A stretch of 64,000 nt of DNA from Sphingobium sp. CECT 9361 (GCF_918741285.1 NZ_CAKKNC010000012.1:62001-126000); one strand, 5' to 3'. Numbered from the stretch's first letter, positions 9,421-18,542 are shown. Numbers and translations: made by a program. The notes: a model not told the origin generated them from the letters alone.

Positions 9421-9834
9421 ATGGAAACCATCGCGATTGGGGAGCTGTCGCGGCGCACGCGCTGCAACATTGAGACGATCCGCTATTATGAGCGTATCGG
9501 ACTGCTGCCTATGCCGGCCCGCCGGGGCCGGTACCGCAGCTTTGGCCTCGCGGATGTTGCGCGGGTCCATTTCGTCCGGCGCGCGCGCGAGCTGGGCTTT
9601 ACGCTAGACGAAATTCGGGCGCTGCTCGGAATCGCCACCGCCGAAGATATGGCATGCGGCGACGCCCGCGAAATCGCGGCTTCGCACCTCCGGCAAGTGC
9701 GCGCGCGGATTACCGACTTGAGGCGTATGGAGCGCGTGCTTGCCGACACCGTTCGTGCCTGCGACGCCGGCGATCAGGTCGGATGCCCGTTGATCACGAC
9801 ATTGTCTGCTACCGCCCAATTGGGCACGATTTGA
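9421..9834 (+). CDS. merR: MerR-family mercury-responsive regulator
   Basis: A 137-residue MerR protein: N-terminal winged helix (CNIETIRYYERIGLL), dimerisation helix, and Cys residues in the MerR Hg-binding positions (MACGD, then RACDAGDQVGCP). It is divergent from merT, and the operator at 9361-9391 fits this regulator. The ATG at 9421 matches the usual family N-terminus. Confidence 0.85.
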   Translation: METIAIGELSRRTRCNIETIRYYERIGLLPMPARRGRYRSFGLADVARVHFVRRARELGFTLDEIRALLGIATAEDMACGDAREIAASHLRQVRARITDLRRMERVLADTVRACDAGDQVGCPLITTLSATAQLGTI

Positions 9835-9850
9835 TCGATGTTTCTGCAAG

Positions 9851-10051
9851 ATCGGCGAACCTGTCACGGCGCCTCTCACCGTCGCCGAAATCCTGGTATC
9901 TATCGGACTGTGGCTACATCTGACTGAGCTGCACGACCATTCGCCGGATACCAGATTGGGCGCAGCTCATAGTCATAGGCATCGCGATGCGTCGATGAGG
10001 CATTGCCATGCCCATTTCCCGATGTGCTGGGAGGCTGACGCCTCAGACTAG
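9851..10051 (+). pseudogene. Remnant of a His-rich protein gene
   Basis: No start codon is in frame, but the frame reads LTVAEILVSIGLWLHLTE, then HDHSPD, AAHSHRHRD and MRHCHAHF before a TAG at 10049-10051. This resembles a family of His-rich proteins with a WLHLTE segment and repeated HxH clusters that I recall from metal loci; the middle part seems deleted and the Met is missing. The end overlaps the 3' end of the phosphatase gene on the other strand. Identification rests on memory of the family. Confidence 0.4.
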
Positions 10052-10915
10052 CCAGGCGTTGGTGGTCGCGATGACCAGAAGAACGCCAAGCACTCCGCGA
10101 TAGATGACGAAAGGCCAGGCGGAGAAGCGCTCGAGGACGCGCATTAGGGCCCAGATCGCCGCGAATGCCGAAATGGATGCGACGACAAGGCCGACCGCCA
10201 GAATGGACCAGCCGTGCATGTCGAGGTGGACTTTGTGCAGCTCCCACAATTCCTTCAATCCGGCGAGAGCGATAGCCGGGATGCCCAACAGGAATGAAAA
10301 GCGCGCAGCTTCTTCACGCTTAAATCCGAGTGCGAGCGCAGCGGTGAGAGTCGATCCGGAGCGTGAGACGCCTGGGATGAGGGCTCCGACCTGGGCCAGG
10401 CCGACGAGCAGCGCGTCCACCAGTGATGCGTTCTCGACGCTGCGGCGGTGGCGTGCCAGGATTTCAGTGAGCGCCATCAGCACCGCCATTACGATACACG
10501 CCCAGCCGATCACCGGCAATGCGCGAAGGGGCGAGTTGCAGGTATTGAGGCTGCTCGAAAGGAGCACGCCCGCCAGCGCGATAGGGATCGTCGCCAGCAC
10601 GATCCAGGTCGCAAGACGCAGATCGGGATCGCCGAATTCGCGGCGGCTGATCGCCGACACAGACTCGACGGCAAGACGGCGAACGTCCTGCCAGAAATAG
10701 CTGATAACGGCGGCGAGCGCCGCGAGCTGCATTGCGGCCGAAAAGGCCGAACCCGGATCTCGCCACCCCAGCACGGCAGGTACGACGCGCATATGGGCCG
10801 TCGACGAAATCGGCAGAAGTTCGGTAATGCCCTGCACCACGCCCAAGAGGGCGACCTTGGCATAGCCCAATGTCACAAAGCCCGTGTCGATGCTCGCGGT
10901 ACATTGTCCGGCCAT
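10043..10915 (-). CDS. uppP: Undecaprenyl-diphosphate phosphatase (UppP/PbrB-like)
   Basis: Membrane enzyme that dephosphorylates undecaprenyl pyrophosphate and so releases phosphate in the periplasm. The 290-residue protein has eight or so membrane segments and both UppP motifs: GITELLPISSTAHM near residue 30 and PGVSRSGSTLTAALALG near 175. It lies 66 bases downstream of the P1B-2 ATPase gene on the same strand. In lead-resistance operons the partner PbrB is such a phosphatase, which precipitates exported Pb(II) as phosphate; context points to that role here rather than housekeeping. Confidence 0.85.
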   Translation of the reverse strand: MAGQCTASIDTGFVTLGYAKVALLGVVQGITELLPISSTAHMRVVPAVLGWRDPGSAFSAAMQLAALAAVISYFWQDVRRLAVESVSAISRREFGDPDLRLATWIVLATIPIALAGVLLSSSLNTCNSPLRALPVIGWACIVMAVLMALTEILARHRRSVENASLVDALLVGLAQVGALIPGVSRSGSTLTAALALGFKREEAARFSFLLGIPAIALAGLKELWELHKVHLDMHGWSILAVGLVVASISAFAAIWALMRVLERFSAWPFVIYRGVLGVLLVIATTNAWLV

Positions 10916-10981
10916 ATCAATGTGGTCCTTTTGCGGGATCGAAGAGCGAAGATCGTGGCTTCGTGACGCTCGGAAACCGAG

Positions 10982-13504
10982 CTATCGCGCCCGCTGGTCG
11001 CGATTGATAAGACGCAGCCCGTTGAGCACGACCAGGAGCGATGCTCCGACATCTGCTGCTATCGCGCCCCAAAGCGACGCCATTCCGAGCAGCGTCAGCC
11101 CCCCGAAGACGAGCTTGACCGCAAGCGAGAAGCCGATGTTCTGCCGGACGATGGTGAGCGTCGCACGGGAGTGCCGAATAAGCCACGGTAGCTGGGAGAG
11201 ATCATCCTGCATCAGTGCGATATCCGCCGTCTCGATCGCCGCATCGCTCCCAATCGCGCCCATCGCGATGCCGAGGCTGGCCCGCGCCATCGCCGGCGCG
11301 TCGTTGACGCCGTCACCGACCATCGCGACAAGGCCATGCTGCGCCACCAGTCTTTCTATCGCCTCGACCTTCTGTTCGGGAAGCAGCTCGGCGTAAACTT
11401 CATCCACACCGGTTTCATGCGCGATGGCCTGAGCGGGCGCGCGGCTGTCTCCCGTCAGCATCACGACCTGTGCGATGCCAAGTTCATGCAGTTGCGCGAC
11501 GATTTGCCTGGCCTCAGGACGCACTGCATCACCAATTGAAATTAATCCGATGACCGACTGGCCCTCGCCGACAACGATCCCGGTCAGTCCGGCCGCAGCG
11601 ATTCGACGCAACTGGGCGGCAAGCTCATCATCGCCTGCACCCCCCAGCCTCTCGCCGAGATAGCCAGGGGAGCCGACCCAGATCTCGCGACCACCGATCG
11701 CGCCAACGACTCCTTGCCCGGGCAAGGCCGTCACCGCCGTTGCAGGGACGATATCGACGCCGCGCACTGCTGCGGCATCAAGGATCGCGTGGGCAATCGG
11801 ATGCTCGCTTCGCGCTTCGATGGCAGCCGCGAGCGCCAGCAGCTCGATCTCGCCCCGACCGCCAAGCGGGACAAGCTCGATTACCTCGGGGCGCCCAAGC
11901 GTGAGCGTGCCGGTCTTGTCCATCGCAATCGCTGTGAGGCGGGCAGGCGTTTCCAGGTGGACACCTCCCTTGATCAGCACGCCCCGCCGGGCCGCGCCCG
12001 TCAATCCGGCGACTATGCTGACAGGGGTCGAGATGACCAGCGCACAGGGGCAGGCGATGACGAGCAACACGAGCGCTTGATAGAACCAGGCGGCCCAACC
12101 GCCTCCCAGCAGAAGAGGCGGCACGAGGAATACCGCCAGGGAAAGCGCCATCACGACCGGCGTGTATATCCGCGCGAAGCGTTCCACCCATTGTTCGGTC
12201 GGAGCCCGTTTGCTCTGCGCCTCGCCGACCATCCGCACGATACGCGCGAGGGTCGTGTCGGAGGCTGGCCGGGTGGTTACGATTTCGAGCGCGCCCATGC
12301 CATTGATGGTCCCGGCATAGACGGTTGCGTCCTGCATGACCGTGACGGGTACGCTTTCACCCGTGATTGGTGCCTGATTGACCGCGCTGGTCCCCGCAAC
12401 CACCTGGCCATCGAGCGGTATCTTTCCGCCCGGCGGAACGATCACGTGCGTTCCGACCGCAACGTCGGCAACGGGCACGTCCCTCTCGACGCCGGCCGCA
12501 TCCCGTATCCGGGCCGAATCCGGCGCGATTTCCAAAAGGGCGGCGACGGCACGGCGGGCACGTCCCAGGCTCCATGCCTCAAGCGCCAGCGCAAGGGCGA
12601 AGAAAAATGCGACAGTCGCCGCTTCGAACCATTGGCCGATGCCGAGGGCGCCCGCCACCGCGACCAGCATGAGCAGGTTCATGTCCGGCCGGAGTCGCCG
12701 CGCCGCGAGGATCGCCTTGGGCGCGACGTATCGAACGGCCGACAGAATCGCCAAGGAATAAGCGAGCATCGCCAGAAGCGGGGGGTGCGCCTCGCGCGCC
12801 AGGCTCTCGTGCAGTACCGCAGCGAAGCCGTTCGCGCGCGCGTGAATCGCAAAACCGATCAGGACCAAAGCGCCGCTTGCGATGGTCAGCCCGGCCTGAA
12901 CACGGCGCCGCCGCTGTTCCTCTGGCGCACCGACACTGCGCTCGCCTTCATTCCACAGTTCGGCGCGCATCCCCGTGCGTTCGACTGCCCTTAGGATGTC
13001 GGCGTGAAGAGAGAGATCGGCATCGCTCGCGATCGACATGCGACCGTTGATCAGATCGAACGACAGTTTTTCCGGCCCGACGATCGGACCGAGTTCGCGC
13101 TTGAGCACCGCGACTTCGTCACCGCAGTCCATGCCATGGATTGCGAAAATGACGCCGTCCGGACGGTCCGGCAGGGCCTGGGCAACGGGCGCCGGTTCAC
13201 CCGAGCAGCTTCTGCAACCATCGGCTCCCGCGGCATCTTTTGAGATACCGCTCTGACCGTCTAGCTCAGCGGTCATCCCGGTGGTCGATACGGCCGCGAT
13301 CACGGCTTCGACTGTGAGGCCGGACGCGACGTCGACGTCGAGCAGGCCAAGCTTCGGCTGGAACGACAAAAACCGCTCATCTCCACCGAGTGGGAGCAGC
13401 GCTTCCCTGAGCAACCGAACCTCGTTCTGACAGTCTAGCCCCTGCACCTTGAAGCGCCATCGGCGCTCTATCGCTATGGGGCTCGTCCCGATTTGATCGA
13501 ACAT
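10982..13504 (-). CDS. pbrA: P1B-2-type Zn/Cd/Pb-exporting ATPase (PbrA/CadA-like)
   Basis: ATP-driven exporter of soft divalent metals, 840 residues. Seen in order: two degenerate HMA domains with CxxE in place of CxxC (GLDCQNEV, GMDCGDEV), membrane motif CPCALVISTP, phosphorylation site DKTGTLT, hinge [11 protein letters not shown], and the P1B-2 signatures in the last helices (AVKLVFGG, then DVGASLLVVLN). The start at 13504 has GAGGTG upstream and lies just downstream of the promoter; an upstream Met at 13528 would be almost leaderless. Lead is inferred from the phosphatase and permease neighbours; cadA would be the alternative name. Confidence 0.85.
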   Translation of the reverse strand: MFDQIGTSPIAIERRWRFKVQGLDCQNEVRLLREALLPLGGDERFLSFQPKLGLLDVDVASGLTVEAVIAAVSTTGMTAELDGQSGISKDAAGADGCRSCSGEPAPVAQALPDRPDGVIFAIHGMDCGDEVAVLKRELGPIVGPEKLSFDLINGRMSIASDADLSLHADILRAVERTGMRAELWNEGERSVGAPEEQRRRRVQAGLTIASGALVLIGFAIHARANGFAAVLHESLAREAHPPLLAMLAYSLAILSAVRYVAPKAILAARRLRPDMNLLMLVAVAGALGIGQWFEAATVAFFFALALALEAWSLGRARRAVAALLEIAPDSARIRDAAGVERDVPVADVAVGTHVIVPPGGKIPLDGQVVAGTSAVNQAPITGESVPVTVMQDATVYAGTINGMGALEIVTTRPASDTTLARIVRMVGEAQSKRAPTEQWVERFARIYTPVVMALSLAVFLVPPLLLGGGWAAWFYQALVLLVIACPCALVISTPVSIVAGLTGAARRGVLIKGGVHLETPARLTAIAMDKTGTLTLGRPEVIELVPLGGRGEIELLALAAAIEARSEHPIAHAILDAAAVRGVDIVPATAVTALPGQGVVGAIGGREIWVGSPGYLGERLGGAGDDELAAQLRRIAAAGLTGIVVGEGQSVIGLISIGDAVRPEARQIVAQLHELGIAQVVMLTGDSRAPAQAIAHETGVDEVYAELLPEQKVEAIERLVAQHGLVAMVGDGVNDAPAMARASLGIAMGAIGSDAAIETADIALMQDDLSQLPWLIRHSRATLTIVRQNIGFSLAVKLVFGGLTLLGMASLWGAIAADVGASLLVVLNGLRLINRDQRAR

Positions 13505-13531
13505 AGCGTCACCTCGACTTTTCGACATGAC

Positions 13532-13566
13532 ACCCTCTATACAGTCTGAAGTCACTAGAGGGTCAA
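13532..13566 (-). promoter_or_regulatory. MerR-family promoter for the P1B-2 ATPase operon
   Basis: On the minus strand TTGACC (13561-13566) and TATAGA (13536-13541) are separated by 19 bases. Half-sites ACCCTCTAG and ATAGAGGGT (plus-strand 13555-13563 and 13532-13540) form a dyad whose arms are 14 bases apart, against 3 in the operator at 14059-14089. One arm covers the -35 side and the other runs over the -10. Confidence 0.7.
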
Positions 13567-13571
13567 ACGAT

Positions 13572-13991
13572 ATGTCCACCGAGCCGCTCAGCATCGGGAG
13601 TCTGGCCAAAGCCACCGACACCAAGGTGGAGACGATCCGCTATTATGAGAGCATCGGCTTGTTGGCGGCGCCCGCCCGAACAAAGAACAACTATCGCGCC
13701 TACACCGCCCAACATCTCGCACGGCTCAGTTTCATTCGCAGGGCTCGCGCGCTGGGTTTCTCGATCGACCAGGTTCAGGAGTTGCTCAAGCTTGCCGACC
13801 AGAAGGATATTTCTTGCAAGGCGGTGGACGCGATCGCGCGGGAGCATCTCGCCGAAATCGACCGAAAGCTTCGCGATCTGAACACGCTGAGGTCCGAATT
13901 GAGCAACGTCATTGTCCAGTGCGGGCATGGCACCATTTCCGAGTGCCGCATCATCGAGACATTGGCGCCGGATTGCACTGCGTTCGGCTGA
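13572..13991 (+). CDS. pbrR: MerR-family regulator of the PbrR/CadR type
   Basis: A 139-residue activator with a winged helix (KVETIRYYESIGLL) and C-terminal metal-site Cys residues (DISCKAV; VQCGHGTISEC). The N-terminal Cys found near residue 14 in PbrR and CadR is Thr here (KATDTK), so the ligand set may differ. The ATG at 13572 is chosen over an upstream in-frame start at 13527, which would lie across the promoter. It is divergent from the ATPase and followed by the permease; both flanks carry matching half-sites. Confidence 0.8.
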   Translation: MSTEPLSIGSLAKATDTKVETIRYYESIGLLAAPARTKNNYRAYTAQHLARLSFIRRARALGFSIDQVQELLKLADQKDISCKAVDAIAREHLAEIDRKLRDLNTLRSELSNVIVQCGHGTISECRIIETLAPDCTAFG

Positions 13992-14058
13992 GCAGGGCGG
14001 TCGATGATGTCACCGTTCGCAATTATCAGCAGCTAATGCAAATAAGTCGCAAAACTGC

Positions 14059-14089
14059 TTGACCCTCTAGCAGCTAGAGGGTGTAGACG
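14059..14089 (+). promoter_or_regulatory. MerR-family promoter for the FTR1/cytochrome c permease
   Basis: TTGACC (14059-14064) and TAGACG (14084-14089) are 19 bases apart. A perfect dyad ACCCTCTAG-CAG-CTAGAGGGT spans 14062-14082. Transcription should begin almost at the ATG at 14096, suggesting a leaderless or very short-leader message. Confidence 0.78.
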
Positions 14090-14095
14090 CGACGT

Positions 14096-16075
14096 ATGTT
14101 CACGCTTTCTGGCAGCCTTCACCTTTTATCGATTCGTCGGCGGACGGTTGCGCTGTGGCGCGTGTTGGCGGTTCTCGGTGCCGTCTTGCTTGCCCTTGCC
14201 ACAAGCGTCGCTGCCGATGCGCAAACGACCGACGTGCAGACGGCATGGCGGCTGCTCGACTATATAGCGGTCGATTATGGCGGTGCTGTCAGCGGCGGAC
14301 GGGTGAAGAGTCCTTCCGAATATGCCGAGATGACCGAATTCGCGGCTTCGGTATCGACCCGCCTTTCGACGCTGTCGCCCACGCCGGCGCGCAAGCAGCT
14401 GATCGCGGGTGCAGCTCGACTTCAGGGCGTCATCGCCGCGAAAGGAACGCCCGAGGAGGTCGCCCGCATCGCCCATGGCCTCGCCGCCGATCTGCTCAAG
14501 GCGTACCCTGTGCCCCTCGCGCCGAGCAAGGCGCCCGATCTGGCCCGCGGCGCTACCTTGTTCGCGCAGAATTGCGCGAGCTGCCACGGCATGACCGGGG
14601 ATGGGCATGGCCCCGATGCTGCAAAGCTCAAGACGCCGCCGATCGCTTTTAGCGAGGTAGTGCGTGCGCGGCAGCGCAGCCCGTTCGCGCTCTACCAGGT
14701 CATCGACCAGGGCATCGACGGGACGGCGATGCAAAGCTTTGCGACCTTGCCGAGCGACGATCGCTGGGCGTTGGCCTTCTATGCCGGTCGCTTCGCCTTT
14801 CCCGATGCTCTTGCAAGCCAGGGCGAGCGGCTGTGGAAGTCCGATCCGGACTTGCGGAACAGGATCCCCGACCTGACGACATTAGCGGGGCTGACACCCG
14901 AGGTGCTTGCGAAGACGATCGGACCAGACAAGGCAGACGCGGTGATCGCCTATCTGCGCCGTCACCCGGACGCGGTGATCCGGCAGGCACCCGGTTCGCT
15001 GACCATCGCGCGCGCAAAGCTGGCACAGAGCCTTGCGGCCTATCGTGGTGGCGACCGCCACGCCGCCAAGGAACTCGCGCTCTCCGCCTATCTCGATGGC
15101 TTCGAGCCACTCGAGCCGATGCTGACCGCGCGCGACGCAACGCTCATGGGGCACATCGAAAGCGCCATGGGCGAATTTCGGGCATCGCTCCAGCAAGGTC
15201 GCCCCGCCGACGAGGTTGCCAAGCGCGTCCAGGTGCTCGACGGCCTGTTCGACGATGCCGACGCGGCATTGTCCCCGGACGCAGCGAGCAGCGCATCGAC
15301 CTTCCTGGGCGCCTTCACCATTCTGCTGCGCGAGGGGCTCGAAGCCCTGCTGATCGTCGTCGCGATGATCGCTTTCCTGCGCAAGGCCGAGCGGCCTGAA
15401 GTGCTGCCCTATGTCCATGGCGGCTGGATCGGGGCGCTCATAGTCGGCGCGATCACATGGGGAATCGCGACCTATGCGATCGGGATCAGCGGCGCGAGCC
15501 GGGAGCTTACCGAAGGGTTCGGGTCGCTGTTCGCGGCTGTCGTCCTGCTCTCCGTGGGGATATGGATGCACGGCAAGGCGCAGGCGGACCAATGGCAACG
15601 CTACATCCGCCAGAAGATGTCGCACGCATTGTCGAAGCAGTCGGCCTGGTTCCTGTTCGGCCTGGCCTTCATCGTCGTCTATCGCGAGGTGTTCGAGACG
15701 ATCCTGTTCTACGCCGCGCTCTGGACCCAGGGCAATGGCGGCACGATGTTGGCGGGCGCCGGCTCGGCTGTCGTTCTGCTCGGCCTCATCGCCTGGGCCA
15801 TGCTGCGCTACAGCCGCGACCTGCCGATCGCGAAATTCTTTTCCTACAGTTCTTGGCTTATGGCAATCCTCACCATCGTCCTTGCCGGCAAGGGCGTGTC
15901 GGCGCTACAGGAAGCCGGCATCATCGACATTGCGCCGCTTGGAGGCGGGATCCGCGTTTCCATGCTCGGTATCTTCCCGACCTTGCAATCGATGGCCGCC
16001 CAGCTTCTGATGTTGATCGCGGTGCTCGGCGGCTTCTTCCTGAACCGTCGCCGTGCCGCCGCGGCTGCCGATTGA
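14096..16075 (+). CDS. pbrT: FTR1-family metal permease with cytochrome c domain (PbrT-like)
   Basis: A 659-residue membrane protein: signal-like N-terminus ending VAADAQ, a cytochrome c domain with CASCH at about residues 160-164, a periplasmic helical part, then an FTR1 iron-permease half with the REXXE motifs REGLE (about 412) and REVFE (about 530). This fusion architecture is that of PbrT, the Pb(II) uptake protein of pbr operons, and of related iron permeases. The operator just upstream matches the one between pbrR and the ATPase, supporting common control. Leaderless initiation at 14096 or a start slightly downstream are both possible. Confidence 0.82.
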   Translation: MFTLSGSLHLLSIRRRTVALWRVLAVLGAVLLALATSVAADAQTTDVQTAWRLLDYIAVDYGGAVSGGRVKSPSEYAEMTEFAASVSTRLSTLSPTPARKQLIAGAARLQGVIAAKGTPEEVARIAHGLAADLLKAYPVPLAPSKAPDLARGATLFAQNCASCHGMTGDGHGPDAAKLKTPPIAFSEVVRARQRSPFALYQVIDQGIDGTAMQSFATLPSDDRWALAFYAGRFAFPDALASQGERLWKSDPDLRNRIPDLTTLAGLTPEVLAKTIGPDKADAVIAYLRRHPDAVIRQAPGSLTIARAKLAQSLAAYRGGDRHAAKELALSAYLDGFEPLEPMLTARDATLMGHIESAMGEFRASLQQGRPADEVAKRVQVLDGLFDDADAALSPDAASSASTFLGAFTILLREGLEALLIVVAMIAFLRKAERPEVLPYVHGGWIGALIVGAITWGIATYAIGISGASRELTEGFGSLFAAVVLLSVGIWMHGKAQADQWQRYIRQKMSHALSKQSAWFLFGLAFIVVYREVFETILFYAALWTQGNGGTMLAGAGSAVVLLGLIAWAMLRYSRDLPIAKFFSYSSWLMAILTIVLAGKGVSALQEAGIIDIAPLGGGIRVSMLGIFPTLQSMAAQLLMLIAVLGGFFLNRRRAAAAAD

Positions 16076-16174
16076 TGCGGCCGCGCCAGCCAGCAACCCC
16101 CTTATTCTCTTTGCAGTACCGGAACTAATCTGGAAAATCACAAGTTTGAGAAGCTAGGCTAGAGGAGAAACTCA

Positions 16175-16309
16175 ATGGCAAGCGCGCCGCCCGACCCCCA
16201 CCCCGACTCGCTTCCTAGCGGTTCAGACGAGACGCCGGAGCAGCTCGCCCCCGCCGACGACGATGGCCGGGAGAGCGTCGAGGATATCCCGGCTTCTGGA
16301 ACGCCGTAG
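16175..16309 (+). CDS. Small acidic hypothetical protein (44 aa)
   Basis: An ATG at 16175 follows a strong ribosome site (AGAGGAGAAACTCA). The 44-residue product is Pro, Asp and Glu rich with no hydrophobic segment (DPHPDSLPSGSDETPEQ, DGRESVEDIP). I do not recognise it. The good ribosome site argues for translation; composition suggests a disordered protein. Confidence 0.45.
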   Translation: MASAPPDPHPDSLPSGSDETPEQLAPADDDGRESVEDIPASGTP

Positions 16310-16484
16310 GGCTCAGGCAGCATCCAGGATCAAGCGACACGCTGACGCCTCACTGCGCAGTAGAGCCGTTCAAGAGCTCGAGACGTCCACCCGCTTGCAG
16401 GGACGCGAGCACGACGGCGCTTGGCACAATCATGCCCATCCTTCACGAGCCAACATATGGGGTTACGGGAGCATAAGTGTTCAG

Positions 16485-17777
16485 ATGACTACCGTTCCCG
16501 TGTCCCACCTGCCGATCCTATTGCGTCCCGATCCGGCGCGGACGGTGACTCGTCCGTTCTTACCCTCCGATCCCCCGCGTTACGCCATAGCTGGCCGGTC
16601 GCGCGGCGCGCGCATCATTGCGCGCGTACTCTTCCTCGACGCCGCGAAGCTCGATCGGGACCTCGCGCGGGTCCGCCTCTCGCTCGATGCGCGTTATCCG
16701 GATGTTGAGGCGACGTTGCTTCGCCGTTTCGAAGCGGTCGCGGACCTCGTACCCGGCCAGGCTGCGCTCAGGCGCGACCAGCGCTTGCTCATCGGAGCTT
16801 ATTTCAGTGCGGAGTATTCCTATGAATCGGCCGCGTTGTTCAACCCCAGCGTGGTCGCCCACCCCGACCAGGGTGCGACGCCCGCGGGCGCCTTACGCTT
16901 TATCTTGTCGCTGCGCGGGATAGGTGAGGGCCACCTCTCGTCGGTGACGTTCCGCACGGGCATCTGGGCGGCGGATGGATCGGTGATGCTCGATACGCCC
17001 AGTGCGGTCTCGGTTCCGCCGGAGTTGATCCTGCCGGACGACTGGAAGGACGGCGATCCCTTCTCGCTCGATTGCTCGGCCAGCCACGATGTGTCGCAGA
17101 CCGTCCTGTTCCCCTTCGTCGAAAGCCAGAGCGGCGGGATCGAGGACCTGCGGCTAACCCGCGTGGAGCGCGCCGACGGCACGTACACCTATGCCGGCAC
17201 CTATACCGCGCTGGGCCTGCGCGGCGTGCGGCAGGAGATGCTCGAAACCGACGACTTCCATCGCTTTGCGATGCGCCCGGTCACCGGCGACCTCGCTGAC
17301 GGTAAAGGTATGGCGCTGTTCCCGCGTCAGATCGGAGGGCGTTACATGGCAATCGGACGACAGGACAGCGAGAACCTCTGGCTGTTTGCTTCAAACGACC
17401 GGTTCCACTGGGTCGGCGGCAGAAAGATTCTCGAGCCGGCCGAGTCGTGGGAATTTATCCAGCTCGGCAATTGCGGCTCGCCCATCGAGATCGATGAAGG
17501 GTGGCTGCTACTCACCCACGGGGTCGGGGAGGTCCGCAACTATAGCATCGGCGCGGCGCTACTCGACCGCAATGACCCTTCGAAGGTTCTTGGGCGCCTC
17601 GCCAGTCCGCTCATCGAGCCTAGCGTGGACGACCGCGATGGCTATGTTCCCAACGTCGTCTATAGCTGCGGCGGATTGGTGCGCGGTCGGTCGCTACTCC
17701 TGCCCTACGGCGTCGCCGACAACTATACGCGCTTCGCGACCGTTTCGATCGACGCGCTGGTCAGGGCAATGACGTGA
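16485..17777 (+). CDS. GH130-family glycosidase/phosphorylase-like protein
   Basis: The 430-residue protein has the five-bladed propeller style of the GH130 family (beta-mannoside phosphorylases and hydrolases): FNPSVVAHPDQ, GRQDSENLW, NCGSPIEIDEGWLLLTHGV and GYVPNVVYSCGG are family-like blocks. Start chosen at 16485 because residues upstream in the same frame look out of frame and lack similarity to the family; the ribosome site is weak (GGGAGC, 13 bases away). A carbohydrate enzyme is unexpected between metal genes. The exact substrate cannot be read. Confidence 0.75.
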   Translation: MTTVPVSHLPILLRPDPARTVTRPFLPSDPPRYAIAGRSRGARIIARVLFLDAAKLDRDLARVRLSLDARYPDVEATLLRRFEAVADLVPGQAALRRDQRLLIGAYFSAEYSYESAALFNPSVVAHPDQGATPAGALRFILSLRGIGEGHLSSVTFRTGIWAADGSVMLDTPSAVSVPPELILPDDWKDGDPFSLDCSASHDVSQTVLFPFVESQSGGIEDLRLTRVERADGTYTYAGTYTALGLRGVRQEMLETDDFHRFAMRPVTGDLADGKGMALFPRQIGGRYMAIGRQDSENLWLFASNDRFHWVGGRKILEPAESWEFIQLGNCGSPIEIDEGWLLLTHGVGEVRNYSIGAALLDRNDPSKVLGRLASPLIEPSVDDRDGYVPNVVYSCGGLVRGRSLLLPYGVADNYTRFATVSIDALVRAMT

Positions 17778-18114
17778 CGTTTCAATGGCCGACAGTAATT
17801 CGCTTTTTAGGGCAGCGGTAGCGTCGAGATTCCGCCAGGCAGGCGTAGCCAATGTCATTGCCATTGCGCACGCCACTGGAAGGTCGGTTCTTCTTTTTAT
17901 GAATGCGTGCTCGATCAGTGGTATCACCACCAGACGAGGATCCCGTTTACTCGGCGCGTTTCGATGTGCGGGACCCTTGGCCCGATCATGATGGTTAACG
18001 AGATCGTAACGCATCCGGCGTAACCAAGGACTGCGGGGGCGTTCTTATAGTCTTTGCGGTTCATTCCAGTGCGACAGATTTCCCGGCCCCACTGATGTCC
18101 TGAAGGAAGCCATA
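17778..18114 (+). other. Intergenic region, no supported gene
   Basis: Short open frames on both strands have no recognisable domain or ribosome site. It presumably holds the promoter of the fliE-like gene, but no clear -35/-10 pair was found. Confidence 0.4.
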
Positions 18115-18483
18115 GTGACGAGCGTCGGTGCTGCAGATGTCATGGCTATTCGCAACGCAGTGCTGCAGCGAAATGCTGCCTTGCGGGATGCCGCCACCCG
18201 CCCCGTTGCGAACACTGGCCAAACGACCGATACAGCCCGCGTTGACGGTGTCGCTGCCGGTTCGGCATCCTTCGCGACAACTTTTCAAAATGCCCTCCAG
18301 CAGGTCAACACCCTCCAGGAGCAGGAAGATGTCGCGACTGAGGCCTATGAACGCGGTGAAACAACCGACATCGCGTCGGTAGTGCTCATGCAGCAGCGCG
18401 CATCAATCAGTTTCGAAGCGACCTTGCAGGTCAGAAACAAGCTTCTTTCTGCCTACAAGGATATAATGAACATGCCGGTCTGA
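18115..18483 (+). CDS. fliE: FliE-like flagellar hook-basal body protein (orphan)
   Basis: A 122-residue protein whose C-terminal half is classic FliE: FQNALQQVNTLQEQEDVA and SFEATLQVRNKLLSAYKDIM. FliE links the MS ring to the rod of the flagellar basal body. The start is a GTG at 18115 with GGAAG upstream. No other flagellar gene is in the window, so it is a stray copy. The gene itself looks intact. Confidence 0.75.
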   Translation: MTSVGAADVMAIRNAVLQRNAALRDAATRPVANTGQTTDTARVDGVAAGSASFATTFQNALQQVNTLQEQEDVATEAYERGETTDIASVVLMQQRASISFEATLQVRNKLLSAYKDIMNMPV

Positions 18484-18542
18484 TCAGTCTCCGGCCACCT
18501 GATCAGACCCGAGCGGCAACGTGTCACGAGCGGATGCTGGTG

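Noticed and set aside
17785-17991. A 68-codon open frame on the plus strand
   Set aside because: No ribosome site, domain or similarity to anything I recognise.
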